Positions 5,960 to 11,216 of a stretch of 11,216 bases of DNA are shown in pieces (positions within the stretch are counted from its first letter, which is position 1; every line of letters starts with the position of its first letter). The notes below the pieces were generated by a model that had not been told where the DNA came from, ran no database searches, and worked only from the letters and a program-made list of their open reading frames with translations. The position numbers were made by a program, and so were the translations under genes. Origin of the DNA: an uncultured Clostridia bacterium (lineage in GTDB: Bacteria; Bacillota; Clostridia; Christensenellales; Borkfalkiaceae); the NCBI GenBank assembly GCA_947581885.1, contig CANPWF010000047.1, positions 1 to 11,216 of the forward strand, read 5' to 3'.

Positions 5960-5976
5960 ATCGCCTCTTTTTTGTT
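5951..5976 (+). terminator. Rho-independent terminator overlapping the stop codon
   Basis: Stem GAGGCG (5951-5956) pairs with CGCCTC (5962-5967) around a 5-base loop, followed by TTTTTTGTTTT-type sequence (5967-5977). The TAG stop of the SLOG gene (5957-5959) is in the loop, so the last two codons form the stem. It closes the rsmG-SLOG operon. Confidence 0.8.
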
Positions 5977-6064
5977 TTCAGAAAGGGCTTTGCTTTTGAA
6001 AATATTTCGACGGAATATGACGAAATTCGCCGTATTCTTTCACGTTTTTTTGACCCCATTGCGA

Positions 6065-6070
6065 TAAAAT
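6065..6070 (+). promoter_or_regulatory. Candidate -10 for the 297-aa protein gene
   Basis: TAAAAT ends 6 bases before the ATG at 6077, so standard spacing would start the transcript at the start codon, as at rsmG. No -35 at 16-18 bases is convincing. TTGACC at 6050-6055 is only 9 bases away; it would instead pair with a weak GATATG near 6074. Treat as tentative. Confidence 0.35.
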
Positions 6071-6076
6071 GGGGAT

Positions 6077-6970
6077 ATGGCATACGAAAAACGCATGTGC
6101 GTCATGAAACAGTTGAAGAAGGGATTCTCGGCGGACGGGGATACTCTTTCGGGCGTTGTCTACGCCGAACGGCTCGGCGACGAACTCACCGTCACCCCAC
6201 GCCTTCTGGGACTTTCCCCCGTCACCGAGGGGAGATACGTGCTCGTGTTCCGCGCGGAAAACACCACCCTCTTTTTGGAGTACGGCGGAAGCCCGATCAA
6301 GGCGAGGTGCGTATCTTCCCTGAAAAACGGGTTTTCCGTTCTCCTTTGCTTCGTGCGCGGCGAGGCGGAGGGGGTCGCGTTCGGCGGCTGCGGGGATATC
6401 GTCTCCCCCGAAATTCTCCTCTCGTCCCTCTCGGAAGGGGGAAAGAAGGAGGAAAAATATCCCGAAGAGCAGGCGAGGGGGAAGGAGCCCCCCTTTCGCG
6501 AGCTCGGATACGACGACGAGGCGATCGCCCGAGACAACTATTTCGCGCCTCATGTCGATGAGGATGGGGACGGCGAAGGCGAAGATCTTGCAAAAAAAGG
6601 AGAAATCGCGGGCGGCGGCGATCCTCTGGAAGATGAAATGGACGGCGATCCCCGCGGTTCGCTCGCCTACTACTTCGAAATAAAGGAAAAACTCGATCTC
6701 GCGCGGGAGAAATTTCCCCCCGACGAGCGGTTGAAGGCGGTCTTTCCGCAGTCCGAATGGTTCCAAGCGGATGCCGCGCTCCTCGGCATCATCTATGAGG
6801 AGGGCAAGCCGCGGTATCTCTGCGTCGCCGTCGAGAGGACGGGCGATCCCCCCGCGGATATGGAAGGAATGTGCCGCTTCGTCCCGCTGCCCTACGAGGG
6901 CGACAAGGGCTTTTGGGTCGTCTTTCAGGATGCCGACACCGGCGACACGGTTACGGTCTCGGACGAATGA
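6077..6970 (+). CDS. Uncharacterised acidic two-domain protein
   Basis: I do not recognise this 297-aa protein. It has no signal peptide or membrane segment. Residues about 12-105 are alternating hydrophobic/polar, consistent with a beta-rich domain (GVVYAERL, RYVLVF, FSVLLCFV). Residues about 106-200 are a low-complexity acidic linker (GKKEEKYPEEQ, DEDGDGEGED) containing a short hydrophobic/aromatic segment, YDDEAIARDNYF (145-156). Residues about 205-290 form a second compact domain with FQADAALLGIIYEEGKPRYL and GFWVVFQDADTGDTV. The start is uncertain among ATGs at 6077, 6095 and 6104. None has a good Shine-Dalgarno site, and 6077 is chosen for its fit with a -10 at 6065. It follows the rsmG operon terminator and precedes a truncated GC-rich repeat. 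The linker and domain layout suggest a cytosolic scaffold or sensor, but that is only a guess. Confidence 0.75.
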   Translation: MAYEKRMCVMKQLKKGFSADGDTLSGVVYAERLGDELTVTPRLLGLSPVTEGRYVLVFRAENTTLFLEYGGSPIKARCVSSLKNGFSVLLCFVRGEAEGVAFGGCGDIVSPEILLSSLSEGGKKEEKYPEEQARGKEPPFRELGYDDEAIARDNYFAPHVDEDGDGEGEDLAKKGEIAGGGDPLEDEMDGDPRGSLAYYFEIKEKLDLAREKFPPDERLKAVFPQSEWFQADAALLGIIYEEGKPRYLCVAVERTGDPPADMEGMCRFVPLPYEGDKGFWVVFQDADTGDTVTVSDE

Positions 6971-6990
6971 AGGATGAGACTCTCCCGCCC

Positions 6991-7019
6991 TTGGCTCCCC
7001 CGCTGGGGGGAAGTCGTGC
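6991..7019 (+). repeat. Truncated copy of GC-rich hairpin element
   Basis: TTGGCTCCCCC, four bases, GGGGG: the first hairpin of the double-hairpin family, followed by a degenerate end (AAGTCGTGCC) that lacks the second hairpin. It lies about 20 bases after the 297-aa gene and might help end its transcript, although no T tract follows. Confidence 0.55.
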
Positions 7020-7040
7020 CGCCCCGTTCGCTCCCCACCC

Positions 7041-7107
7041 TTGGCTCCCCCTCGAGGGGGAGCTGTCACGGCTGCCCTTGCCGTGACTGAGGGGGTGTGA
7101 GTGTACG
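7041..7107 (+). repeat. Double-hairpin repeat, copy A
   Basis: First hairpin: a perfect 20-bp palindrome GCTCCCCCTC/GAGGGGGAGC (7044-7063). Second hairpin: GTCACGGC (7065-7072), loop TGCCCTT (7073-7079), GCCGTGAC (7080-7087). Tail: TGAGGGGGTGTGAGTGTACG. It faces copy B across the 135-bp element. Confidence 0.8.
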
Positions 7108-7116
7108 GAACTGTAT

Positions 7117-7251
7117 AATTACGTCATTCCGAGCCGTTGCCGCCATTGGCAACGAGTCGAGGAATCACCTTAGACTTATGACTTAAAACTGCGGTGACCC
7201 GTTCGACACGCCGCAAGGGCAGACGACCCTTCGGCTCAGGGTGACGTAATT
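7117..7251. mobile_element. 135-bp MITE-like element with 10-bp terminal inverted repeats
   Basis: Ends in AATTACGTCA (7117-7126) and TGACGTAATT (7242-7251), perfect inverted repeats that stay similar for 19 bases (16 matches). TAT flanks both ends (7114-7116 and 7252-7254), a possible target duplication. Inside are GTTGCC/GGCAAC (7135-7140/7147-7152) and TCACC/GGTGA, so the whole can fold as a nested palindrome. The segments CATTCCGAG, GAGTCGAGGAATC and TCGGCTCAGGGTGACG recall the widespread bacterial interspersed repeats with GTCATTCTGAGC-like ends. No coding capacity. Confidence 0.65.
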
Positions 7252-7262
7252 TATAGCCTTCT

Positions 7263-7347
7263 CGTACACTCAACCCCTTTCGGCGCGGAAGGGCACCGCG
7301 CCACTTCCCCCAGAGGGGGAAGCGAGAGACCCCCCTCCGCGGGGGCG
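7263..7347 (-). repeat. Double-hairpin repeat, copy B (inverted relative to copy A)
   Basis: Read on the minus strand it contains a CCCCC/GGGGG hairpin (7331-7345), then CTTCCCCC, 3 bases, GGGGGAAG (7304-7322). The second hairpin is GGCGCGG with loop TGCCCTT and CCGCGCC (7282-7302). It ends in GGGGTTGAGTGTACG. It faces copy A, with matching GAGTGTACG ends flanking the 135-bp element. Confidence 0.75.
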
Positions 7348-7400
7348 TTTTCATGTTTTTATGAACAAAAAAATCAATGCGGAAATTCGCATTCCTTTTG

Positions 7401-7429
7401 TTTACAATCGGAGGGGCTTGTGGTATAAT
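7401..7429 (+). promoter_or_regulatory. Extended -10 SigA-type promoter of pckG
   Basis: TTTACA (7401-7406), 17 bases, TATAAT (7424-7429), with a TGG immediately before the -10 (TGn extended -10, 7421-7423). The predicted start is near 7436, giving a leader of about 52 bases with AGGAGG at 7476-7481. An inverted repeat AATGCG/CGCATT (7376-7393) just upstream of the -35 may be a regulator site. Confidence 0.85.
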
Positions 7430-7487
7430 ATACAATGACGGAGAAAGGGCTTCTTTTTCCGTAACGGAGAATTTCAGGAGGATAACC

Positions 7488-9254
7488 ATGGCACTCACCG
7501 ACAACAAAAAGGTGCTCGATTTCGTCCAAAAGAGCGCGGAGCTCGCCCAGCCCGACAAGATCGTATGGATCGACGGGAGCGAAAAGCAGCTCGCCGCTCT
7601 TCGGGAAGAGGGCGTAAAGACGGGGGAAATGATCAAACTCAATCAGGAAAAACTCCCCGGCTGTTACTATCACAGGACGGCGCAGAACGACGTTGCCCGC
7701 GTCGAGGACCGCACCTTCATCTGCTGCAAGAACAAAGAGGACGCGGGCCCCATCAACTATTGGATGGACCCCCAAGAGGCGTATAAGCTGTGCGGCGAGA
7801 TCGCCCGCGGCAAGATGAAGGGCCGCACCATGTATGTCATTCCCTATTCGATGGGGGTTGTCGGCTCGCCGTTTTCCAAGATCGGCATCGAAGTGACGGA
7901 CAGCATATACGTCGTCCTGAACATGGCGATCATGACGAGAGTGGGCACCGAGTGCTACGACTATTTGGGGAAGGATGGCGACTTCATCAAGGGCTTCCAC
8001 TGCAAGTGCGATGTGGATCCCGAAAAACGCTACATCATGCACTTCCCCGAGGACGACACCATCATCTCTGTGAATTCCGCATACGGCGGGAATGTCTTGC
8101 TCGGCAAGAAGTGCTTTGCTCTTCGCATCGCGTCCTGCCTCGGCAGAAGAGAGGGCTGGATGGCGGAGCACATGCTGATTTTGGGCGTGACCTACCCCAA
8201 CGGCGAAAAGCATTACCTCGCGGCGGCGTTCCCTTCCGCCTGCGGAAAGACCAACCTCGCCATGCTCATTCCCCCCAAACATTATTTGGAGAAGGGCTAT
8301 AAAGTGGAGTGCGTGGGCGACGATATCGCTTGGATCCGCGTGGGCAAAGACGGAAGGCTGTGGGCGGTCAACCCCGAAAACGGTTTCTTCGGCGTTGCGC
8401 CCGGCACCAACGAGAAGTCCAACCCCAATGCCCTCGCCGCGACGAGGAAGGGGACCATCTTCACCAACGTCGCCATCAACCCCGAGGACAACACCGTCTG
8501 GTGGGAAGGGCTCACGAAACCCGCGCCCGATCATCTCATCGATTGGCTCGGCAACCCTTGGACCCCCGATAGCGGCGTGAAGGCGGCGCATCCCAATTCG
8601 AGATTCACGGCTCCCGCCGTCAACTGCCCCTGCCTTTCCCCCGAATTCAATTCCAAGGAAGGCGTTCCGCTCGACGCGATCGTGTTCGGCGGAAGAAGGG
8701 CCTCGACCACCCCGCTCGTCTATCAGTCCCGCGATTGGGATCACGGCGTGTTCGTCGGTTCCATCATGAGCTCGGAGACGACGGCGGCGGCAACGGGCGC
8801 GGTGGGCGTCCTGCGCCACGACCCGATGGCGATGAAACCCTTCGCGGGCTACCATATGGCGGACTACTTCGGACATTGGATCGAGATGGGGAAGAAGATC
8901 ACAAATCCCCCCAAGATCTTCAACGTCAATTGGTTCCGTCAGGACGAAAACGGCGAATTCCTTTGGCCCGGCTTCGGCGACAACATGCGCGTCCTCGAAT
9001 GGATCCTGAACCGCTGCACGGGCACTGTGAAGGCGCGTGAAACGGCGATCGGGTACGTCCCTTACGCCGAGGATATCGACCTCGAAGGGCTCGACTATTC
9101 CCGCGAAACGCTCGAAAATATCCTCTATGTCGACAAGAAGCGTTGGCGCAACGAGGCGGACGAGATCGAAGGCTACTACAAGCAGTTCGGCGACCGCCTT
9201 CCCAAGGAACTTCGCCAAAGCCTCGAAACCCTCAAAAAGAACTGCGAGGAATAA
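7488..9254 (+). CDS. pckG: Phosphoenolpyruvate carboxykinase (GTP)
   Basis: Interconverts oxaloacetate plus GTP with phosphoenolpyruvate, CO2 and GDP at the glycolysis/gluconeogenesis-TCA node, in the cytosol. The 588 aa match the family length. Motifs: RTMYVIPYSMGVVGSPFSKIGIEVTDS (about 113-139), the P-loop FPSACGKTNLAM (248-259) with the GTP-class active-site Cys252, the metal-binding VGDDIAW (276-282), NSRFTAP (370-376) and FGGRRAST (400-407). These mark the GTP class rather than the ATP class. The ATG at 7488 has AGGAGG 6 bases upstream, and an upstream in-frame extension to 7377 runs through the promoter. It is a single-gene unit bounded by its own promoter and a hairpin terminator, and is flanked on both sides by repeat-filled gaps. 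All key residues appear present. Confidence 0.97.
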   Translation: MALTDNKKVLDFVQKSAELAQPDKIVWIDGSEKQLAALREEGVKTGEMIKLNQEKLPGCYYHRTAQNDVARVEDRTFICCKNKEDAGPINYWMDPQEAYKLCGEIARGKMKGRTMYVIPYSMGVVGSPFSKIGIEVTDSIYVVLNMAIMTRVGTECYDYLGKDGDFIKGFHCKCDVDPEKRYIMHFPEDDTIISVNSAYGGNVLLGKKCFALRIASCLGRREGWMAEHMLILGVTYPNGEKHYLAAAFPSACGKTNLAMLIPPKHYLEKGYKVECVGDDIAWIRVGKDGRLWAVNPENGFFGVAPGTNEKSNPNALAATRKGTIFTNVAINPEDNTVWWEGLTKPAPDHLIDWLGNPWTPDSGVKAAHPNSRFTAPAVNCPCLSPEFNSKEGVPLDAIVFGGRRASTTPLVYQSRDWDHGVFVGSIMSSETTAAATGAVGVLRHDPMAMKPFAGYHMADYFGHWIEMGKKITNPPKIFNVNWFRQDENGEFLWPGFGDNMRVLEWILNRCTGTVKARETAIGYVPYAEDIDLEGLDYSRETLENILYVDKKRWRNEADEIEGYYKQFGDRLPKELRQSLETLKKNCEE

Positions 9255-9280
9255 GAGACAAGATTTTAAAGAACAGATAG

Positions 9281-9310
9281 AAGGGAGCGCGACTTTGGTC
9301 ACGCTCCCTT
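9281..9310 (+). terminator. Hairpin terminator after pckG
   Basis: AAGGGAGCG (9281-9289) pairs with CGCTCCCTT (9302-9310). One C/A mismatch separates this stem from a GAC/GTC inner stem, around loop TTTG. The following T-rich stretch (TTACGTTTACT) is weak. It lies 26 bases past the pckG stop and, being symmetric, could also work from the other side. Confidence 0.7.
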
Positions 9311-9356
9311 ACGTTTACTCTACACAATGTGACGCGCCGCGACCATACGCGCCCTG

Positions 9357-9457
9357 CACCTCATCCTGAACGCAGTGAAGGATCTCGCCCAACTCCACAC
9401 GTACATGCCTGTTGGCAACTGTGAGAGATTTCTCGACTACGCTCGAAATGAGGTGAG
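9357..9457 (+). repeat. 101-bp repeat, copy 1
   Basis: Identical base for base to 9701-9801. Begins CACCTCAT and ends ATGAGGTG(AG), an 8-bp terminal inverted repeat. The outer 30 bases on each side (CCTGAACGCAGTGAAGGATCTC against the complement of GAGAGATTTCTCGACTACGCTCG) are imperfectly complementary, so the unit folds as a long palindrome. The TCATTTCGAG...GTCGAGAAATCTC motif relates it loosely to the 135-bp element at 7117. Confidence 0.85.
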
Positions 9458-9484
9458 AGCAGTGCGCTCTTTCGGGAGTTGGTT

Positions 9485-9544
9485 CCCCTCGCTGTCCCCT
9501 TGAGGGGAAAGTGGCGCGGTGCCTTTCCGCGCCAAAAGGGGTGT
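9485..9544 (+). repeat. Double-hairpin repeat, copy C
   Basis: First hairpin TCCCC, TTGA, GGGGA (9495-9508). Second hairpin GGCGCGG (9513-9519), loop TGCCTTT, CCGCGCC (9527-9533). Tail AAAAGGGGTGT. It faces copy D across a short AATAAG/CTTATT palindrome (9545-9564). Confidence 0.75.
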
Positions 9545-9568
9545 AATAAGACCGATGCCTTATTTGTG

Positions 9569-9624
9569 ACACCCCCTCACCGCCGCAAAGGGCGCGGCGG
9601 AGCTCCCCCCCGAGGGGGAGCCGA
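9569..9624 (-). repeat. Double-hairpin repeat, copy D (inverted relative to copy C)
   Basis: Read on the minus strand: GGCTCCCCC, four bases, GGGGGAGC (9602-9621), then CCGCCGC, loop GCCCTTT, GCGGCGG (9580-9600), then TGAGGGGGTGT. The 20-base span between copies C and D is itself palindromic. Confidence 0.75.
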
Positions 9625-9700
9625 GAGAAGGAGAGGCAAGGTGCGGCACGACTACCCGCAAGGGGGAGCCGAGAAAACGGGGGACGGTGTATGCGCCTCT

Positions 9701-9801
9701 CACCTCATCCTGAACGCAGTGAAGGATCTCGCCCAACTCCACACGTACATGCCTGTTGGCAACTGTGAGAGATTTCTCGACTACGCTCGAAATGAGGTGA
9801 G
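9701..9801 (+). repeat. 101-bp repeat, copy 2
   Basis: Perfect direct repeat of 9357-9457, starting 344 bases after copy 1. Here the terminal match extends to CTCACCTCAT/ATGAGGTGAG (10 bp, starting at 9699). The convergent hairpin pair lies between the two copies. Confidence 0.85.
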
Positions 9802-9881
9802 GGCGGGGGAGCCGAGAGGGGGAGGGTGCGTCGCGACCACTCCGAGAGGGGCGGCATATCCGTACCATGTCTGCGCTCCCA

Positions 9882-9915
9882 ACAAAAATCCCCGCACCAT
9901 GTCTAAAGTACGGGG
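9882..9915 (-). terminator. Rho-independent terminator of the 362-aa membrane protein gene
   Basis: On the minus strand, CCCCGTAC (9908-9915) pairs with GTGCGGGG (9890-9897), 8 bp with one G-T pair, around a 10-base loop, followed by ATTTTTGTT (9881-9889). It lies about 50 bases past the stop codon, beyond the heptamer repeats. Confidence 0.85.
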
Positions 9916-9925
9916 AACATTCTTC

Positions 9926-9965
9926 ATTCTCAATTCTCAATTTTCCATTCTCAATTCTCAATTCC
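9926..9965. repeat. Tandem ATTCTCA heptamer repeat in a 3' untranslated region
   Basis: Two adjoining units of ATTCTCAATTCTCAATT followed by TTCC and CC, built from repeated ATTCTCA heptamers. The array fills the space between the membrane protein's stop codon (9966) and its terminator, so on the mRNA it reads as GAATTGAGAATTGAG repeats. Confidence 0.7.
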
Positions 9966-11054
9966 TCAAAGCAATCCCTGTTTTGCTTTCTTCTTCAAGG
10001 GGCGCATCCAGAACAACCAGATGAACCACAAAACGACGAGACAAAGTCCGCTGATCCAAGCGAACGACCCGATGCCCGCAAAGAGGGCATCGATGGGGCT
10101 GCTGCCGCCGAGAAGGTTCCCGATGAACTTGGGAAGAACAAACTTCATGAGCGTCGGCATTCCCCAGAAGATGACGCAGGGGTAAGCCCCGAACAGGAAC
10201 AGGTACCAAGTCGCCGCCCGCTTGTTGGGGATAATGGTATGAAGGGTGCCGAGCAGGACGAAGAGCACCCACGGGAAGAGGAACGCGAGCATCACATAGA
10301 AGCCGTATCCGAGATATTTCGCGATGTCGGCGAAGGCCTCGACCATGTCGCCGATGAGCGAAAGCCCCACGCCGCCGAGAGGATCGTCCTCGCTCGACGA
10401 AAAACTCTTTCCTGCGGCGAGTTCCCTCGCGAGTGCTCCGTAGGTGGTGGGTGCGCCGTCGGCGAATCCCGTCATCGCGGCGCAGGTAAACGCCTCGATG
10501 GTGAATTTTCCGCCGTTCTTGGCTTTCACTTCGTCGTAGGCATCCTGAATGATATCCGTAACGTCCGAAGAGACTTCAACGCCCGCTCTCCCGAGTTCTT
10601 CGCAGTACTCCTTTGTGATGGCGGCAACGTCCGCGTCGTCGTCCTCGAGTTTATACAGCGTGTCGCGCAGGGCCTCGTAGTCCACATTTTTTGCCTGTTC
10701 GTCGCCGAGTACTTCGACGGAGGCGGTGACGATACTGCTGAGGATGATATTTTCGGCGATGCCATGCCGTTCGAAGATAAACGCGGTGAGAAATTCCACG
10801 CCCGCGTCCTCGGAAGTGGCGAGCTTGCCGAGCTTCACCGTCGTGATGGTGATATCGGCATCCAACCCCGAAGTGATGATGTTGAGCATGTTCTTCGTAT
10901 CGGAATCCTCTTCGTCGTCGGGCGCGACCTCGTCGATAAACCCACCCATCATCTTGCCGATGTTGATGGAGAGGAGAGGCATAAAGACCAAGGAGACCAC
11001 CGAGAAGAGCGCGATGAGCACCATGATGATGTTACAGAAAACAAGTTTCCGCAT
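9966..11054 (-). CDS. Uncharacterised four-helix membrane protein with large extracellular domain
   Basis: I do not recognise a family. The 362 aa start MRKLVFCNIIM with a membrane segment at about 6-30, then an acidic soluble region at about 40-245. That region is rich in Asp/Glu and predicted helices (DYEALRDTLYKLEDDDADVAAI), and no enzyme motif is visible. Three more membrane segments lie at about 249-273, 283-303 and 325-350, followed by a basic tail (RPLKKKAKQG). With four segments and basic ends, both termini should be cytosolic and the acidic domain outside. ATG at 11054, with AGGGG about 9 bases upstream. It has its own strong promoter and terminator, so it is a single-gene unit. It is the only complete gene in the right half that faces the origin. 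Confidence 0.8.
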   Translation of the reverse strand: MRKLVFCNIIMVLIALFSVVSLVFMPLLSINIGKMMGGFIDEVAPDDEEDSDTKNMLNIITSGLDADITITTVKLGKLATSEDAGVEFLTAFIFERHGIAENIILSSIVTASVEVLGDEQAKNVDYEALRDTLYKLEDDDADVAAITKEYCEELGRAGVEVSSDVTDIIQDAYDEVKAKNGGKFTIEAFTCAAMTGFADGAPTTYGALARELAAGKSFSSSEDDPLGGVGLSLIGDMVEAFADIAKYLGYGFYVMLAFLFPWVLFVLLGTLHTIIPNKRAATWYLFLFGAYPCVIFWGMPTLMKFVLPKFIGNLLGGSSPIDALFAGIGSFAWISGLCLVVLWFIWLFWMRPLKKKAKQGLL

Positions 11055-11082
11055 ATTGCGACCCCTTTTTTCATTTTTTCAT

Positions 11083-11112
11083 ATTATATCACATACAAAT
11101 TTCCGTTGTCAA
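11083..11112 (-). promoter_or_regulatory. SigA-type promoter of the 362-aa membrane protein gene
   Basis: On the minus strand, -35 TTGACA (11107-11112, perfect), an 18-base spacer, then -10 TATAAT (11083-11088, perfect) preceded by TGA (extended -10). The predicted start is near 11076, giving a leader of about 22 bases containing AGGGG. Confidence 0.85.
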
Positions 11113-11187
11113 CGTCCCTTTCCGATAAAATCCCCCGTGAAATGTAGGTTTGTCAAACATATGAGACAGTGTTAGAAAGAAAAAAAA

Positions 11188-11216
11188 TCAGTGCAGGAGG
11201 CCGTCGGTGAGATAGT
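11188..11216 (-). CDS. Possible C-terminal end of a gene running in from the right edge
   Basis: The minus strand at the edge reads YLTDGLLH then TGA (stop at 11188-11190), followed at once by eight T's. Nine codons cannot identify a gene. It is listed only because the open frame, stop and T tract are compatible with a gene end upstream of the membrane protein. Confidence 0.2.

Larger units (their letters stand above)
6971..7400. other. Gap filled with short repeats
   Basis: No credible gene. From left to right it holds a truncated hairpin element (6991-7019), a complete hairpin element (7041-7107), a 135-bp element with terminal inverted repeats (7117-7251) and an inverted hairpin element (7263-7347). 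An A/T-rich stretch leads into the pckG promoter and includes an inverted repeat AATGCG/CGCATT (7376-7381/7388-7393), which could be an operator. Confidence 0.75.
9311..9881. other. Second gap filled with short repeats
   Basis: No credible gene. It contains two identical 101-bp direct repeats (9357-9457 and 9701-9801) and, between them, a convergent pair of double-hairpin elements (9485-9544 and 9569-9624). Three scattered copies of the fragment GGGGGAGCCGAGA also occur (near 9614, 9664 and 9806), looking like debris of the hairpin family. Confidence 0.75.

Noticed and set aside
5978..7069. A 363-aa open frame on the minus strand opposite the 297-aa gene
   Set aside because: No recognisable domain, it runs into the repeat region, and the plus frame has the better context.
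7041..7347. Intrinsic terminators or attenuators from the GC-rich hairpins
   Set aside because: The hairpins lack following T tracts and recur as a dispersed family with inverted pairing, so they fit interspersed repeats better.
7374..9302. A 642-aa open frame on the minus strand opposite pckG
   Set aside because: It is the antisense shadow of a high-G+C coding region. It shows no recognisable motif, while the plus strand has all PEP carboxykinase motifs.
9357..9801. CRISPR-like array from the repeated sequences
   Set aside because: The repeats are 101 bp, only two copies, with an unequal repeat-filled interval. There is no regular spacer pattern and no cas gene.

Overview
The window looks like the replication-origin neighbourhood of a Bacillota (probably Clostridia-type) chromosome of fairly high G+C. 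The evidence is the block rpmH-rnpA-yidD-yidC-khpB(jag) beside dnaN and rsmG, a YidC of the Gram-positive type, and strong Shine-Dalgarno sites and SigA-type promoters. Dispersed GC-rich hairpin repeats of a kind common in gut Clostridia also fit. The exact lineage cannot be fixed from this sequence alone.

Left half (about 99-4445): six genes run leftward on the minus strand. In transcription order they are dnaN (sliding clamp), rpmH (L34, 44 aa, too short for most ORF callers), rnpA, yidD, yidC and khpB. A strong promoter sits between dnaN and rpmH, so the last five form their own ribosome/membrane-insertion operon. YidC carries a large extra extracellular region.

Centre (about 4446-4953): a 360-bp intergenic region between divergent dnaN and rsmG has the hallmarks of oriC. 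It holds a cluster of DnaA-box-like sites, an AT-rich stretch with TAA trinucleotides next to two tandem boxes (the layout of a Bacillota-type basal unwinding element), and a G-rich homopurine tract. A perfect DnaA box lies just inside rsmG. dnaA itself is absent, and dnaN points toward rpmH rather than following dnaA. Genes on the left run left and most genes on the right run right, as expected for replication firing here.

Right half (4806-11216): rsmG and a SLOG/DUF1273 (YpsA-like) gene form a two-gene operon. It starts at a near-consensus promoter whose predicted start site falls on the rsmG start codon (leaderless), and it ends at a terminator whose loop contains the stop codon. Next come an unrecognised 297-aa acidic two-domain protein, a repeat-filled gap, and pckG (GTP-type PEP carboxykinase) with its own strong promoter and a hairpin terminator. 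A second repeat-rich gap follows. Last is a minus-strand 362-aa membrane protein with its own promoter and terminator, the only complete gene facing the origin.

The two gaps (6971-7400 and 9311-9880) hold three short-repeat families: a double-hairpin element found as convergent pairs with covarying stems and a conserved loop, a 135-bp element with 10-bp terminal inverted repeats, and a perfect 101-bp direct repeat. I see no CRISPR array, rRNA, tRNA, transposase gene or defence system.
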